From: Paramecium pentaurelia
Taxonomy: Eukaryota; Ciliophora; Oligohymenophorea; Peniculida; Parameciidae
Assembly: GCA_905183005.1 (NCBI GenBank)
Contig: CAJJDO010000048.1
Span: 231,498 to 295,497, forward strand
DNA length: 64,000 nucleotides
Direction: 5' to 3'
Shown: in pieces, positions 49,531 to 62,496 of the stretch
How positions within the stretch are numbered: the first letter of the stretch is position 1
Layout of the letters: every line of letters starts with the position of its first letter
Program-made: the position numbers and the translations under genes
The notes under the pieces: generated by a model
Database searches by the model: none
Seen by the model: only the letters and a program-made list of their open reading frames with translations
Told to the model about the DNA's origin: nothing

Positions 49531-50078
49531 TCAGTTTAAATTTAATATCTTTATTTTTTATACCAATACCGATGCTTATTCATTTAAAACTTTGAAATTA
49601 AGTTCTTTATTATTTCTACTTAAAACAGGAGTTATCGCAAACCATTATTCAGTCATTCTATCTTCCATTTTGAATAGGAAGTTTAACAAAGAAGTAAATG
49701 ATTCAGTCTCTTTTAGTTTTGGATTCCATAAACCTATAATAAATTACTGTAATAACAGATTTCTTCACCTATTATAATATTTATTGATCCAAAGGGAATA
49801 GATAGAGTTCATATACTATTAATAAATAATGGAAAGTAATTCATTAATATCATTCTTTTAGTTTTATCAAAAAAATCAGCAATTGATTAGTATATCTCCC
49901 ATTGATGAATAATTTCCTTTTTATCAAGTGGTTAATTATCTTCTTTTCTGTATAAATAGATAATACCTTACTTTACTTTTATGACTTCTTTTTTCCATTA
50001 ATTTTACCTACTATGAAAATTAGGAATTATTTAATCTCCTCTTCTTGTTAACCATATTCCATTATTATATTGTTTCAT
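49531..50078 (-). CDS. Hypothetical protein, model incomplete
   Basis: Starts MKQYNNGIWLTRRGDQIIPN and reads well for about 85 codons (including EIIHQWEIYQSIADFFDKTK and RMILMNYFPLFINS) to an in-frame TGA near 49825. A second good stretch in another frame follows (WNPKLKETESFTSLLNFLFK, MEDRMTEQWFAITPVLSRNN) to TGA at 49531. An intron or intron pair near 49730-49830 should join them, but none of typical size fits cleanly. It could be a gene with an unusual intron or a decaying copy. Not recognised. Confidence 0.45.
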
Positions 50079-50868
50079 CTAATCATAAATATTTTATAAG
50101 TAAATTTATTAATAATTAAAGAATATTTTACTATTTTTTCAATAAGTTAAAATAAGATTAAAATATATATATAAATTATATCTATAAATTACTAAGCTTA
50201 GACTCTTAAATATATAAATTTAAAATTTAATATTATTATTTAGTTTTAACAATTTTGAAATGAATATAATAATATCATTTACATTTATTATATAAAATTA
50301 ATTCTCGGAATATTTAGTTGAATCTGTAATTTTTGTGTGTTCTGTTAAAATTAATGGATAATTCCCATTATTTGTAAAATGACAATAAATTATATTCATA
50401 GAATTCATAACTTTTCATATAATTCATAATTAATGTGTCAATTGTAACCTATATGATTCTTATTTAGTAATATCAACTCCATACAATTATTCAAAAGAAT
50501 TAATTTATATGAAGTTATAGATCACATTCAAGCCATTAGTATACTCAAATTATTATTTAAAATTGAATTAGTTTTTATTGAATCATCAAATTATTAAAAT
50601 ATTGAAGTAATTCTAATATGAAATCTATATATTGATCTTCATTTTTTTAATATTTAAGTGAATATTTATTCAAAATTTTGACAACATAATCTACTTTGAT
50701 TATTAGTTTTGACTTAGATATTTATATTGTGACAATATTGAATATGACGTAGATTACAAAAAGTACAAATAAATTCATTTATTAAAATATTAATTATTGT
50801 GTTTCTTATATAGAGTAAGACTCCATTGATCATCAAAATGCACTCCAATAATTTTGATTAATTAATTA
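50079..50868. other. Spacer
   Basis: About 790 bp of AT-rich DNA. A short frame from ATG 50840 (MHSNNFDQLINEDL) overlaps the start of the next gene in another frame; apart from that nothing readable. Confidence 0.5.
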
Positions 50869-52188
50869 ATGAAGACTTAAGAAGTGTGTATTTTGAAGAA
50901 TAAATTAAATATCCACCTTACACAAATCCTTAACGAATAAACTCTTGTAACATACTCTTCCATCCATCATAATGATAATATATTACCAATTGAAGTCCCT
51001 TATTTAAAAGTGTTATCAATCTAATATATATTAACATCAGATGGTATTTTGGAAAGAGATGGAAATATAGTTTATTTAAGTCCTAATATTTTGGATGCAT
51101 ATGTTATAAATAACTTAATCTTCATTTAGTTGACTGATTAATTTTTATTGCACAATACTAATACTCAAGAATAATATACTATTTTGAATAATATGAAAAT
51201 TGAAAGCTTTGCTATCAGTTATCCTAAAATTGCTATTGAATCTTAATATTATTACATTTTTGATGATAAGACTAGAAGTTTGATTAAAGTTGGAAACACA
51301 GAAAAAAATAAAAAATTTGGATGTGCTTTTTATTAATCTTTTTTATTTTGTGGTCGTCCAAATGGTATATTATGGAAGGCTAAAATGACAGGAGAAGTGT
51401 AATCATCATATAAATTTGCAGGTCTTAAATTTAATTAGATTAATATAGTAAATAATTATATCTACAATATTAATCAAAATATATGCACTATCATTTTCAT
51501 AGATGATATGTCTATTCTTACAAATATTGAATTGATATCTTAATAGATATATTTTGCAAAAAATAAATTACTTTACTTTGATAAAGATTATCTATATACT
51601 CTATAGATTTTAAATCTAGAAGATGCATTTAATCAATATGCTATATAAGGAGATATTAAAGCAATTGAATTATTTAAAATTCATTCTCAATTATAAACAT
51701 ATTAAAATGGATTGTTACTTTATAAATATAAATCTAATGAGATTGAGGATATTTTATAAAATTTACAACGGGGTTAATTTAAATTTAAATTTATAAGCAA
51801 CAAGAATCTCATAGCTAATAAATAACAAATATAATTTAATGATGAAATAAATGTTAAATAATGTTGTTAATGGTTGAATATTGATCCAATTATATCTAAT
51901 AGGTAAGTAGATTTAGGTAATGTGTTAGATAAGATTAATAGCAAATTATTTTAATATAAAGGAATGCGTAGACTTAGAAGGTATTTAAATGTTCAATCAT
52001 TCAATAATTTAAATATGTTACATAGTTAAATAATAAAGAATATTAAAGTATTCAAAAAATGGGAATTGTTGATTATCCAACAAAATTTTAAGTATTGTAG
52101 AAATTTGAATTTAGAACATTTATTTTGTATTCAATTAATCCGAGAATAGATAAAATGGAGAAATAAACAGTTAGAGGATAGAATTTGA
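50869..52188 (+). CDS. Hypothetical protein, 439 aa, intronless
   Basis: 440-codon frame, MKTQEVCILKNKLNIHLTQI to TGA at 52186. Alternating short strands suggest a beta-rich fold (for example SDGILERDGNIVYLSPN, KIAIESQYYYIFDDKTRSLI and FLFCGRPNGILWKAKMTGEV), similar in feel to the gene at 26547 and perhaps a degenerate beta-propeller. The C-terminal 110 residues are helical and basic and end KWRNKQLEDRI. No named family. Only 41 bp separate its stop from the importin gene. Confidence 0.75.
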
Positions 52189-52229
52189 ATAAATATTATA
52201 TAAAATAAAAAATACAAAAAAAATTTAAA

Positions 52230-55200
52230 ATGGGAGAAGCTACGCCTGAAATCACATTATAGATTTATGCCTAAGCTCTTGAAAATTTGGAGAAAGCATA
52301 TGACATCTTGCACACTACTTATTCCAATTTTATGGTTGAGAGCACAAAAATCTTAGTATCTCCTGATTATCCAGTTGAAATAAGAATCAATATTGGAATA
52401 TTGCTTAAGAATATTTTGATCGAATAATGGGAGTAAATATAACCTTCTCGTAAAATAATACGTGAACTTCTATTAAATGGGTTAGTTATGAATGTCTCAA
52501 ATATGCCTATCATAGAATTGATTGTAATGAATAATTAATACTTATAAGTCATCAATAATAGTATCGATAATAGTATTAGATCCAAGTCACATTTGGCCAA
52601 GTCCATTGATGGAACTTTTAAATTGGATGGATGATATAAATGCAGTTGAATCTAGTTTAGAACTATTTTTATAATTATTTGGTAAATTGAGTGAATCAAA
52701 TGGAGAGCATTAAAATTTATTGAAAGAGATTGTACCTTCAGTTCTTGAAAAAGGATTTGGAATATTTGCATAGCCAGAATTAAATGAAATGTTAAGAGAG
52801 AAAATATTATTGATGGTATATTTAATATTGAGATCAATTTCTTTTGCTGATGGAACAGACAATTCTTTAGTAAATAAATGTTTGGATAATACATTCTAAA
52901 TATGGATGGTAACATATATATATATATATAAATAGTCCTTATTTTTATCAGCTTTACAAACATCACCAAGATCACATATTTTTATAAAGAAATTAGTCTT
53001 AAAGATTTTGATAATTATTTTTAGAGATTTTGGATTCTATAGTAGAAAGTCGTTAGCTATATCTTTAATTCCAATTTGGAAATTCTTCAATTCTATTACA
53101 CAATTATATATTGGACATATAGTATATCAAATAGATGTGGATCATATAGATTCATTATTTAATGAAGAAACAAAAGAATTACCATTTAGTAATTAAAGAA
53201 TAATAAATTTAAGAAATGGTATACATTTATAAATATATTATTTTATTAGATATTGAATATAAATATTTAAATGAAGATGATGATTATGAAAATCATATTG
53301 AAGGATTATGTGCATATTCTATAGAGTTGATTACAATTTTAGTTACAAAACCAGCTCTTTATAATTTAATAAAATTTGGAACATTTCCATTATTGAATAC
53401 TCTTTCAACATTTTTAACTGCTACTAAAGAATAAGAAAAATAATGGATTAAAGATCCTAGTTATTTTATATTGAATGATGAAGAGGAATTACTATAAAAA
53501 AGTGTTAGAACTTTAGCTTTGAGATTAATAAATGATATGATTGAAAAATATGGTGATTAATTTATTTAACAAATACTAATAGTTGGAGAAAAGTTAATAT
53601 TAAATAGAGATGAGAAAGAATTCATTGATTTAGCTTAATCTATAATTTCTAAATTGAATTTCCAAGAATTAAAAGGACAATAAACTAAAGATTTTGATTA
53701 AGATAGTGTTATGTTATTTATGAAAGGATCAATCATAACCATCAATAATAATCATTATCTAAAATCATTTATTTAAAAAAGGAAAGAAATTGGTTATTTA
53801 TTATTGGGTAGTTTTTCAGAAGACATTATTGTTTTTTAATAGAAACATTAAAGTACATTTGATATCAAAAAGTGTATATAGAATATACTATATGAATTAG
53901 AAAAATAGAGTATTAATTTATATATATTTATAAATAGATTCACATAGTTTATAATCTAGAGCAATATGGAGTACAACTAGATATTCAGATTTAATTAGTC
54001 ATTAATTTAAAGAATTAATTGTTCCTCTATTTGAATCTGTTATACATTATTTGGATTCAAAATATCCAATTACTCTTAGAATCATATCAGTCAAAGCATT
54101 AGGAAAGTAATATATAATATTTATATTAGTTATGCTTCTAAAATTCATAAATATAATATTCCTTTTGAATTTTAACAAGAATTTATGGAATCTGTACTTA
54201 ATGTACTTTAAGAGGCAAATTAAGACTAAATGATTTCTATTTTAGAATCTACAATCCATTTAGTTAAATTTTCATCTACTTTAGCTACAACATTAGCTAA
54301 AAATGGATCTAAAGTATTATTATAATTTTTCAGTGTTTTTCATTCAGAATAATGTTTTATAAAACCATTAAATGAATTAATAATGAAAATATGTTAATGT
54401 AAAGAAGCATATCCTTATATATTTGAAGTAATCATAATTATTTATTTAAGGTGTTTTGTCCATTCATTTTAGATTGTTTCTAAGTATTCTATGAAGATGT
54501 TCATAAAATATAAGATAAAAGTAAGATTAAACAAAGTGATATATCATTAATGAGTGCAATAATGAGCATTACATCAACATTTATCAAATTCTGTTCAGAT
54601 AGTAAAGCATAAGAGGCTTTCATTAATTTATTACCTTCTATGGTTAATTTAATCTTAATAAATGAAGATCCATAATTATAAGTTCATACTAGTTAATGTC
54701 TCAAGAATTTCATTATCATAGAAACAGGATAAATTTTGAAGATGTATTATATAATCATATATTAATTTTAGGAATTTAGTTTAAGATGTTATGAAGGTCA
54801 ATTTAAAATTATTAGAAGTACCTTAAAACTCAGCTAATGAATCAGCTTCATTATTTGCAGGCAATTTAGTTATGATAACAATAAATAATCTCTTAGATGG
54901 AAATCCTGATCTGAATTTATTAAAAGCAGTTGTGTTTAAAATATACAGATCTAGAATGCCATCTACTGTTTAATCTTTAGTTTTAGTATATGCTAGAATG
55001 ATAATTGAAAAACCAAAAGAATCAATAGCATTTTTAACCTCTTGGAGTATTGATAATAGAATGGCTCTAAAAGTATTGATTGATAAATGGTTATTATAAT
55101 AACCATTGTTTAGAGGAAAGGGAACTAAAAATGCTACCTTTTCAGCTCTAATGAAATTATTTTTAGTTAAAGATAAAACTTTAGAAAACTTATTAGTTAT

Positions 55201-55838
55201 TGGATATAATCCTAGTCATCAAAATATAAATAGTGGTAATAAAATATAATAAAATATAAGATGTATATGCACCATTCAAAATCTTATCTTTACTTATACG
55301 ATGTCTTGATAATGAAATTGTACCTTCTAAATAGGATAATGTTAATTAATAATAAGAAGATGATCGTTTGGAAGTAGACAATGATGAAGATGATTTTAAT
55401 GATAAAAAATATCAAGATTAAGTAGATGTAGATTTAGAAAAAATTAAAGATGATGAAGATTAAGATATTGCAGATAGATTTGCTGTATAATTTATAAAAT
55501 TTATAATTTTAGTTATTGGATCCTAAAGAAAAGAAAGATAAAGGATTAGCCGATTTAGAGACAGGATCAACTTTATATATGAGTGAATTCTTAGATTTTA
55601 ATCAAGAAGTTGGAGAAGAATGTGATGAAACAACTGAAGAAGATTTAACTTATTTAAAAGATCCATGTTTAAATATAAATCTCGTGGTAATTTACTAATC
55701 CAAATATTTTAGAATACTCTTACAGAGTTTTTCATAAATTTATAAAAAAATGACCAAGAATATTTCAGGTTTTGCTTGCGCCATTTACTTAAAGAGGACA
55801 TACTCTTATTATAGAAGCATATTAAACTAAACTTCTGA
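52230..55838 (+). CDS. Importin-beta family karyopherin, importin-9/Kap114-like
   Basis: HEAT-repeat nuclear transport receptor of about 1,050 aa. N-terminal importin-beta segment: TLQIYAQALENLEKAYDILH and PVEIRINIGILLKNILIEQW. Toward the C-terminus, YRSRMPSTVQSLVLVYARMI, FLTSWSIDNRMALKVLIDKW and QPLFRGKGTKNATFSALMKL match the pattern of importin-9. A long acidic region (DNDEDDFNDKK, EKIKDDEDQDIADRF) and a final KDPCLNINLVNTLTEFFINL are also importin-9-like (DPxxxIDLxxxLTDFL). In other eukaryotes it imports histones, ribosomal proteins or TBP in a RanGTP-dependent way. Many small introns, including one rich in TA repeats near 52908-52934 and one near 55685-55710. Stop TGA at 55836. Confidence 0.85.
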
Positions 55839-56435
55839 TTAGTTTCATTAATAAATATAATAAAATAGTTTATCATATATATCTTTAGAAAGAACCATTT
55901 TTTCAATAATAATCTATATAGTTTAAATTATCTATCAGATAAATATTCTATAGAATTTGGATCTCTCTATTATATCGTATCTACTAATAATTTTAATTAA
56001 TCTTAGTGTATTTTTTATTTTAAATTGTTTTAATTAATAATAGATTAAATATCTAAATATCATATCAATTTCTGAGTAATTGTATATGCTATTGCTATTT
56101 TTCTAATTTTTTAAATTATTTAAGGAGTAATACTTATTAGATTGATATATATATTATCATAAAATAACATAATGAATTATTTTACAAAGCCTTTATTTAA
56201 ATGAAATTAACAAAAGTAGTAAAATTATTAAATAAATGGTTTGACATCTCAAGAGTTCATAAATAAAATAAAAATTTTTAAATATCATGAGATATGAAAT
56301 AATCAAAAATAATTAAGAGGAGAATATCAAGTGAGAGAGGATTGTTTTGTTCCATTATAAAGATGTTTTATGATATTTAAAATAATTGATATTTTAAGGT
56401 ATTATATTTTTTAAATTTGAAATAATAATATATAA
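55839..56435. other. Spacer
   Basis: About 600 bp AT-rich, no gene recognised. Same-strand genes on both sides; it should contain the PPKL promoter. Confidence 0.6.
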
Positions 56436-58965
56436 ATGAATAATTTTGAAAAGGTTGACGCTTTTGGATAATTGCCTTAAGCTAGATTTGGACATACAAT
56501 AACATATATTGCTAAAGGAAAAGCAATATTATTTGGGGGTAAATGAGAATAATTAAATGACAGGGGCGACTGGTGACACAGGGAAATATAGTATTACAGG
56601 AGATACATTTTCATTCGATATGTAAAGTAAATAATGGAAGAGAGTAGAAGGTATAAATAATAAAGAAAAGAATAGTTTAGGGTACAGCACCATCTCCTAG
56701 AGCAGCACATTCTGCAGTGTGTGTTGATATTAATTAAATTGTTATTTATGGAGGAGCCACAGGAGGTAATATATATGGATTAATTACTTTAGGTGGTAGT
56801 TTGGCATCAGATGACCTTTATTTATTAGATCTAAGATCAAATGATGATTTAGGTTAATGGACTGTTGTACCAGTTGTAGGAACTACACCAGGTAGAAGGT
56901 ATGGACATACTTTAACCTTTACTAAACCATTTCTAATAGTATTTGGAGGCAATACTGGATAGGAACCAGTTAATGATTGCTGTATGAATTACAAATTTAA
57001 ATTCAAGGGTGTGTTAATGTAGAGAAGAGTCCAATTACTTGGGCTAGATTAGAATGCAAATCAGAATAGCCATTAGCACGAGTATATCATTCTGCTAGTA
57101 TTTGTACTAATGGAAGTGCTAATGGAATGGTTGTGGCATTTGGTGGACGTTCAAATGATTAATTAGCATTGAATGATGCTTGGGGATTAAGAAGACATAG
57201 AGATGGTAGATGGGATTGGGTCAAGGCTCCTTATAAAATTGATAAAGAATAACCAGTTGGTAGATATTAACATACTACAATGTTTGTTTACAGCATGCTA
57301 GTTGTTATTGGTGGTAGAACTGGAAATGTTGGTGAGACATTGACAATTGATGTTTATGATACTGAAACATCAGAGTGGTCTAAATTCAATAGTATTTAGA
57401 GATTTAGACATTCTTCATGGTTAGTAGATACTAGTATCTTTGTTTATGGAGGTTTTGAATTAGATTCACCTAATATTCCTACTGATATTATTTCTAAGAT
57501 TAATTTAAATAGATTACTTATGCCAAGTGAAACATTAACTAATAAATTAGCTTAATATCAACATGCTTAAAGAAAGTATTATATAATATTTATTTAGTGT
57601 TTCACCTTAATCATTATCACCATAAATGACTCCAATATCACCAGATACTTAAGCTTCTCCTTTGAATAATTCATTGATTTAAAAGAAAGCAGGACAAACA
57701 AATTAGAATACTTAAAAATAATAGAAACCATTTGCTTAAAATTAAGCAGATAAATCTTAATTTAAATTTATTAATTAAGCTGTAGTTGCTGAAGAAACTA
57801 GGGATTCTAAAGCTCCTAATAGAAAAGCAAGAGTACCTTAAACAGCTTAAGAAAATAATATTGCTCATTTATTTATAAGTACATTATTGTAACCAAAGAC
57901 TTTTATTAATATTTCTGAAAATGCAAAATTTTTATTTTAGGCTCAACATATATTAATGTTATGTGATTAAGCAGAAGCAATTTTAAAAGAATAACCAATG
58001 GTTTTAAGATGTAAAGCTCCAATAAAGATATTTGGAGATATTCATGGATAATATTCAGATCTTATGAGATTCTTTGATTTATGGGGATCTCCATTTGTAG
58101 ATGGTAAGGATAGTGATATTGAAGCATTTGATTATCTATTTCTTGGAGATTTTGTTGATAGAGGTAATCATTCTTTAGAGACAATTTGTTTATTATTGGC
58201 TCTAAAAGTAAGATTTCCAGAATCAATTCATTTGATTAGAGGAAATCATGAAGATAAATGGATAAATAATGGATTTGGATTTTCAGAAGAATGTGCTTAG
58301 AGATTAGGTGAAGATCCTAATGATGATGATTCAGTATTTGCAAGAGTAAATAGATTATTTGAATGGTTACCATTGGCTGCAATAGTTGAAGATAAGATAA
58401 TTTGTCTACATGGAGGGATAGGCAGTTAATTAAATTATGTAGCCGAAATAGAAAATTTATAAAGACCTTTAGAAGTAATTCATGAAGTTACAACTCCAGA
58501 ATAATAATTAGTAGTTGATATATTATGGTCAGATCCAACTGATACAGATTAAGATTTTGGAATATAACCAAATATTATTAGAGATCCTGCAGGTACTGGA
58601 AATATAGTAAAGTTTGGACCAGATAGAGTTATAAATTTCTTAATAAAAAATAATCTTTCTCTTATTATTCGTGCTCATGAGTGTGTTATGGATGGTTTTG
58701 AGAGATTTGCTGGTAATATTAAATTTATAATAATTAAATAGGAGGTCAATTACTTACAGTATTTAGTGCAACTGATTATTGTGGTAGACACAAGAATGCA
58801 GGTGCAGTTCTTATTCTAAAAAGAAATTTAGAGATAGTACCTAAATTAATATATCCTCAAAATCTTAATGCTCATAATTGGATTGAAGATGAGGAAGCAT
58901 TAAAAAAGAGACCACCTACACCACCTCGTTGGAAGAATTAAGGTTAACGTAGAAGTTATGATTGA
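56436..58965 (+). CDS. PPKL: Kelch-repeat Ser/Thr protein phosphatase (PPKL/BSU1 type)
   Basis: Two-part enzyme. The N-terminal half is a kelch propeller (RFGHTITYIAKGKAILFGG, PRAAHSAVCVDINQIVIYGG, RRYGHTLTFTKPFLIVFGGN, RVYHSASICTNGSANGMVVA, RYQHTTMFVYSMLVVIGGR). A Q/N-rich linker follows, then a PPP catalytic domain with all metal/phosphate motifs: GDIHGQ at 58034-58051, GDFVDRG, RGNHE, then LHGGIG, RAHECVMDGFERFA and FSATDYCG. The combination is known only in plants (BSU1/BSL) and alveolates (PPKL), where it acts in brassinosteroid signalling and cell polarity/morphogenesis respectively. Introns: 25 nt early (near 56540), plus several others. C-terminal tail PPTPPRWKNQGQRRSYD. Strong call. 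Confidence 0.95.
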
Positions 58966-59356
58966 TATTTATGTTATCATTTAATTCATAAATTTTTGTT
59001 TTAAAAACAATAAATATAATTTCAAAAAGTCATGTAGATTTTAGTATTCCTTTCTTTGGATAACAATCAAATTTAATTACTTTCTATATTATTGTATCTG
59101 TTGGAACAAAATGATGTATTTTATTTTCAATGAATTTGATTTTACATTTATCCGTTGAAACATTATCTGTTTATTTTAACCATTTTCTATTAACTAAATT
59201 CAATATATATTTTCTATATTTGCTTATTTGTTTAGATGATAAATTAAAGTGTGTTTTACAAACAGGTTTTGTTCTGGTTTTAATCATTAACAAATTTGTT
59301 ATCAAATTAAAATATTATTAAATTTATTGATCAATCTATATTTAAATAATACAAGA
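58966..59356. other. Spacer
   Basis: About 390 bp between same-strand genes. A plus-strand ORF at 59130-59321 is hydrophobic low-complexity sequence and not convincing. Confidence 0.55.
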
Positions 59357-59707
59357 ATGTCCTCAACTCTCAAAAAATCCACTAATCTTAAATCAACCAA
59401 TAAAATGACTAGATCTTTTAATAATTTATCTATCTATAAATAGGATTCCTCTAAAATCATTAAAACACAGAATTTAAAGAATGATTACTATATTCAAATC
59501 TCACCTCGATTAGAAACATAAAATCTTACATTTACTAATTCAATTAAACAAGTTAAAATCATTTAATAAAGTGATTCTTTTATTGAAAATTAATCCAAGT
59601 CCTCACTTACTTAGAGGGATAAAATCAAGAAATTAGTTAATAAAATGACCAATTCTTGTATAAATAATTAATGTTTCTATTAAATGAAATCATCTTTCAA
59701 AAAATGA
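59357..59707 (+). CDS. Small basic hypothetical protein, 116 aa
   Basis: 117-codon intronless frame, MSSTLKKSTNLKSTNKMTRS to TGA at 59705. S/T/K/N-rich, basic, mostly disordered, with a short helix near the end (RDKIKKLVNKMTNSCINN). No recognised family. Confidence 0.65.
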
Positions 59708-59968
59708 AACATTATTCAAATGATTATTTGATTTATCATATTTATGATATACATACATATATATTTATTTTGAATATTCATATATATTTAAAAAACTAAT
59801 ATCAGTTCAGTAGAGAAAATGATAATCTTAAGAAATATAAATCCAATATATTTTTATATGTATTATTAATCAAATTCATATAATAAAATAAACATACTAG
59901 TTATTCATAATAGAATATAAGAATATTCATTAAATTTTATAGTTTATATAATATTTAATAAAATTAAT

Positions 59969-60983
59969 TCACTTTTTGAAAGAAGGAGAACAATACCTCT
60001 CACTTAAATCCAAAGAAGTCTCTCCTTTCAATAATTAAGTATAAAAATTATTAGTCTTTAATTAATTTTCATTTACTTTGTTTAAAATCTCTAAAAATTT
60101 GGTTGATTAACTATTTGATCTTTATTGTTTTTCTGGAGTTTGATTTAAAATATTTGTTTAAGACATTGATTAAGGTGATAATAATCTTGAATTTAATGTT
60201 TATTCTGTTTTCATAAGTGATGTCTATGCTATTTTAATTTCTAATTCACAATCTTCAAATAAACCTCCTAATATTTTATTTTCAGTCATTCTTTTATATA
60301 CTCTTCCTAAAACTACTTTACATGTTCCCATCTTATTTAAACACTATTATATATCAGAAACTCTTTTATTGTATTATCCCATAATTTGCTTATATGGTAA
60401 TAATTCCATTTTAATAATTATGTTTTCAAGATTGATCTCAATATCATTATGCATTTAAATTAATTCATTATGAGTCTCTTTAATTTCTTAATACTTTTAA
60501 TCAAATAAGGTAATTGCTTTATATTGAAGTTCATTTAAATAATCAATTTACTCTTTTAATTTATTGTCTAAAGCAGTTTTCATTGAATTATAATGTTCTT
60601 TAACCTTATCCTTTTACATTTCACAAAATTTTGTTAGATCTTCTTTTTTTTATAGCAAATTTTATTGATTTTAATTTATAATGATGTATGTTTATGAAAT
60701 AGTTTCAAGGAACTATTATATTTACTCTTATCTCATTAGAGTTTCATCTGATTCTATATTCTCAACCTACATAAATGAATAAAAATACCTTATAACCTTA
60801 ACTAATAAGTGTAATGGCGCATTTTGAACACACCAAATCCATCAAATTGAATTTTGATTTATTGAATGGAACACTAACAATTTTGTATTTTGCCTTTAAA
60901 TTGAATAATGAATTTACCTTTTTATTTTAATGTGTTTTACAATATATTTCTTATAAATTAAACACCTCATTTTCTTTGTTCAT
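59969..60983 (-). CDS. Zinc-binding (B-box-like) coiled-coil protein
   Basis: Start MNKENEVFNLQEIYCKTHQN. The N-terminal 65 residues carry CxxH and CxxC pairs (IYCKTH and LVCSKCAITLISQGYK), a layout like a B-box zinc module. A 22-nt intron at about 60769-60790 joins it to VENIESDETLMRQEQI and a coiled coil of about 200 residues, then a serine-rich tail ending CSPSFKK. The optional segment near 60920 (VNSLFNLK) may be a 24-nt intron ending AAG; both readings keep frame. An ATG at 60772 lies inside the first intron and would give a false shorter intronless gene. TRIM-like architecture without RING; role unknown. Confidence 0.7.
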
Positions 60984-61082
60984 GTATTAACAATTAAATT
61001 AAATGTATAATAATAAAACAGTAGAATATAATAAATTCCCGCTGATTTTGTTTTTATTAATAATATATTTTTAATTTTTAAA

Positions 61083-61459
61083 ATGTAGTAAGAAGTTGAT
61101 CCAGAATTCACATTTTCAGGAGTAATTAATAAAGAAAGTAAAAAAATTTATGATGGTCTTATGAAAATAAAACGCAATGATGTTTTGAATTTCTTTTAAT
61201 TTTATAGCCTTTTTATATATGTGTAACTAATAAAGTAGATTTCCTTTCAATTGGCAGGACTAATTCTCATCATTTCACTTTATAAGTAGATAAAATAAAA
61301 ACTAATTAACCAATGATCATTGAAAGAATTGATCTTGAAGCCTTTAAATAAGCCTTATCAGTAATATCATATATATTATAGTTTTAAGCTACTTAGAATG
61401 GATATGCAATATCAAATCTAATTTCTCAATTATCAACTCAATTTCAAAACTTAAATTGA
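61083..61459 (+). CDS. Small hypothetical protein, 116 aa
   Basis: Starts MQQEVDPEFTFSGVINKESK. A 26-nt intron near 61174-61199 (starting GTT, unusual) gives a continuous protein including FYICVTNKVDFLSIGRTNSH and MIIERIDLEAFKQALSVISY. Stop TGA at 61457. It is followed after 13 bp by the next gene on the same strand, which may be the rest of the same protein. Alternating strand-helix pattern, not recognised. Confidence 0.6.
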
Positions 61460-61472
61460 AGAAAATACATAA

Positions 61473-61958
61473 ATGAATACTTATTCTTGCAAATCAAATT
61501 GTAAAATTCCTATTTTAGTTAATTGTGATAAGGAATAAGTCAAAATGTTATTAAATCTATAAATTCAAAATACTTTAGTACATTTGGAATTTTAAGATTG
61601 TGATTCATTTAGACTGATTTCTTAGTAATATAAAGCATTGAAATTACATAGAATCTAATTTGAAATTATTCCAGAATAAACTTAATTGAGATTATAAACA
61701 TATTTTGAAACTGATTATAATATGATAATGAAATATCATTTTAACAACTTCAAAATTTTAGATAAAAATATTACAGAAAAAGAAAAATTTACATATAATA
61801 GTGATGAATTTGTAGATTCTATATCTATGTTAGATAAAGATAGTACTCTTACATTTCTTTTAACTAATAATGGTACATTATTAATTGGAGTTTTGGGTGG
61901 TTAAGTATACTCAACAAAATCACTCTTATCAAGAATAATTGTTCATGATGATTATTGA
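61473..61958 (+). CDS. Small hypothetical protein, 161 aa
   Basis: 162-codon intronless frame, MNTYSCKSNCKIPILVNCDK to TGA at 61956. Strand-rich: SFRLISQQYKALKLHRIQFE, MIMKYHFNNFKILDK, DSTLTFLLTNNGTLLIGVLG. The LTFLLTNNGTLLIGV stretch with a following VHDDY end recalls a sliding-clamp-like (Rad1/Hus1/Rad9) strand pattern, but this is only an impression. Starts 13 bp after the stop of the gene before; together they would make about 280 aa. Confidence 0.6.
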
Positions 61959-62185
61959 TTATTTATATATTTAATATTATCAAGCTTACTCCAACAATGA
62001 TCATTTAATTTAAAATCATCATTACATATATTTTACTCATTTTTTAGTTTAAATCTTAAATAATAAATAAGATAATAATATATATATTAATAAATTAAGA
62101 GAAATTTGATCATTTAAATTAAATAATTAAAAAATATAAATATTGTGGGAATTTTATAATTAATTTAATTTAAAGTATTTTATAC

Positions 62186-62496
62186 ATGAATAACTCAGAT
62201 TCAGGACAAGACTCATAAGAAGAAAAGCCATTTGCAATACCTAAATAAATCAAGGATTTGAGAGCATGTTAATATTGTGGATTATTATTAACCTTGGAAT
62301 AATGGAATAAAATTACTCAATGTCTTAATGGATGTAGTGCTGATTAAACTAAAATATTTTCTGGGTATATTAATTATTTATATAAATTAGAATCATTTGT
62401 GTTATGAAACCCTCAAAAAGTTGGGTAATTAAAAAATTAGGAAATTCTAAAAATATTCATCCTGGTTTATATGCTATAGATGTCTAAGCAGAATGA
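62186..62496 (+). CDS. SPT4: Transcription elongation factor SPT4
   Basis: Small zinc-ribbon subunit of the Spt4-Spt5 (DSIF) complex that binds RNA polymerase II. 94 aa, the expected size for Spt4 excluding long tails. After an acidic N-terminus, LRACQYCGLLLTLEQW and CLNGC give the four zinc cysteines (CxxC, then CxxxC). The second half, IICVMKPSKSWVIKKLGNSK and IHPGLYAIDV, matches the family's MxPxxSWVxxW...PGxYAIxV core that contacts Spt5. One 26-nt intron at 62365-62390. Stop TGA at 62494. Confidence 0.93.

Noticed and set aside
59130..59321. 63-codon plus-strand ORF
   Set aside because: Hydrophobic low-complexity translation in a spacer, with no support from codon use or neighbours.
60772..60774. 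ATG at 60772 as start of an intronless coiled-coil gene
   Set aside because: It falls inside a good 22-nt GTATTT...TGTAG intron; splicing joins an upstream exon with paired cysteines in the same frame.
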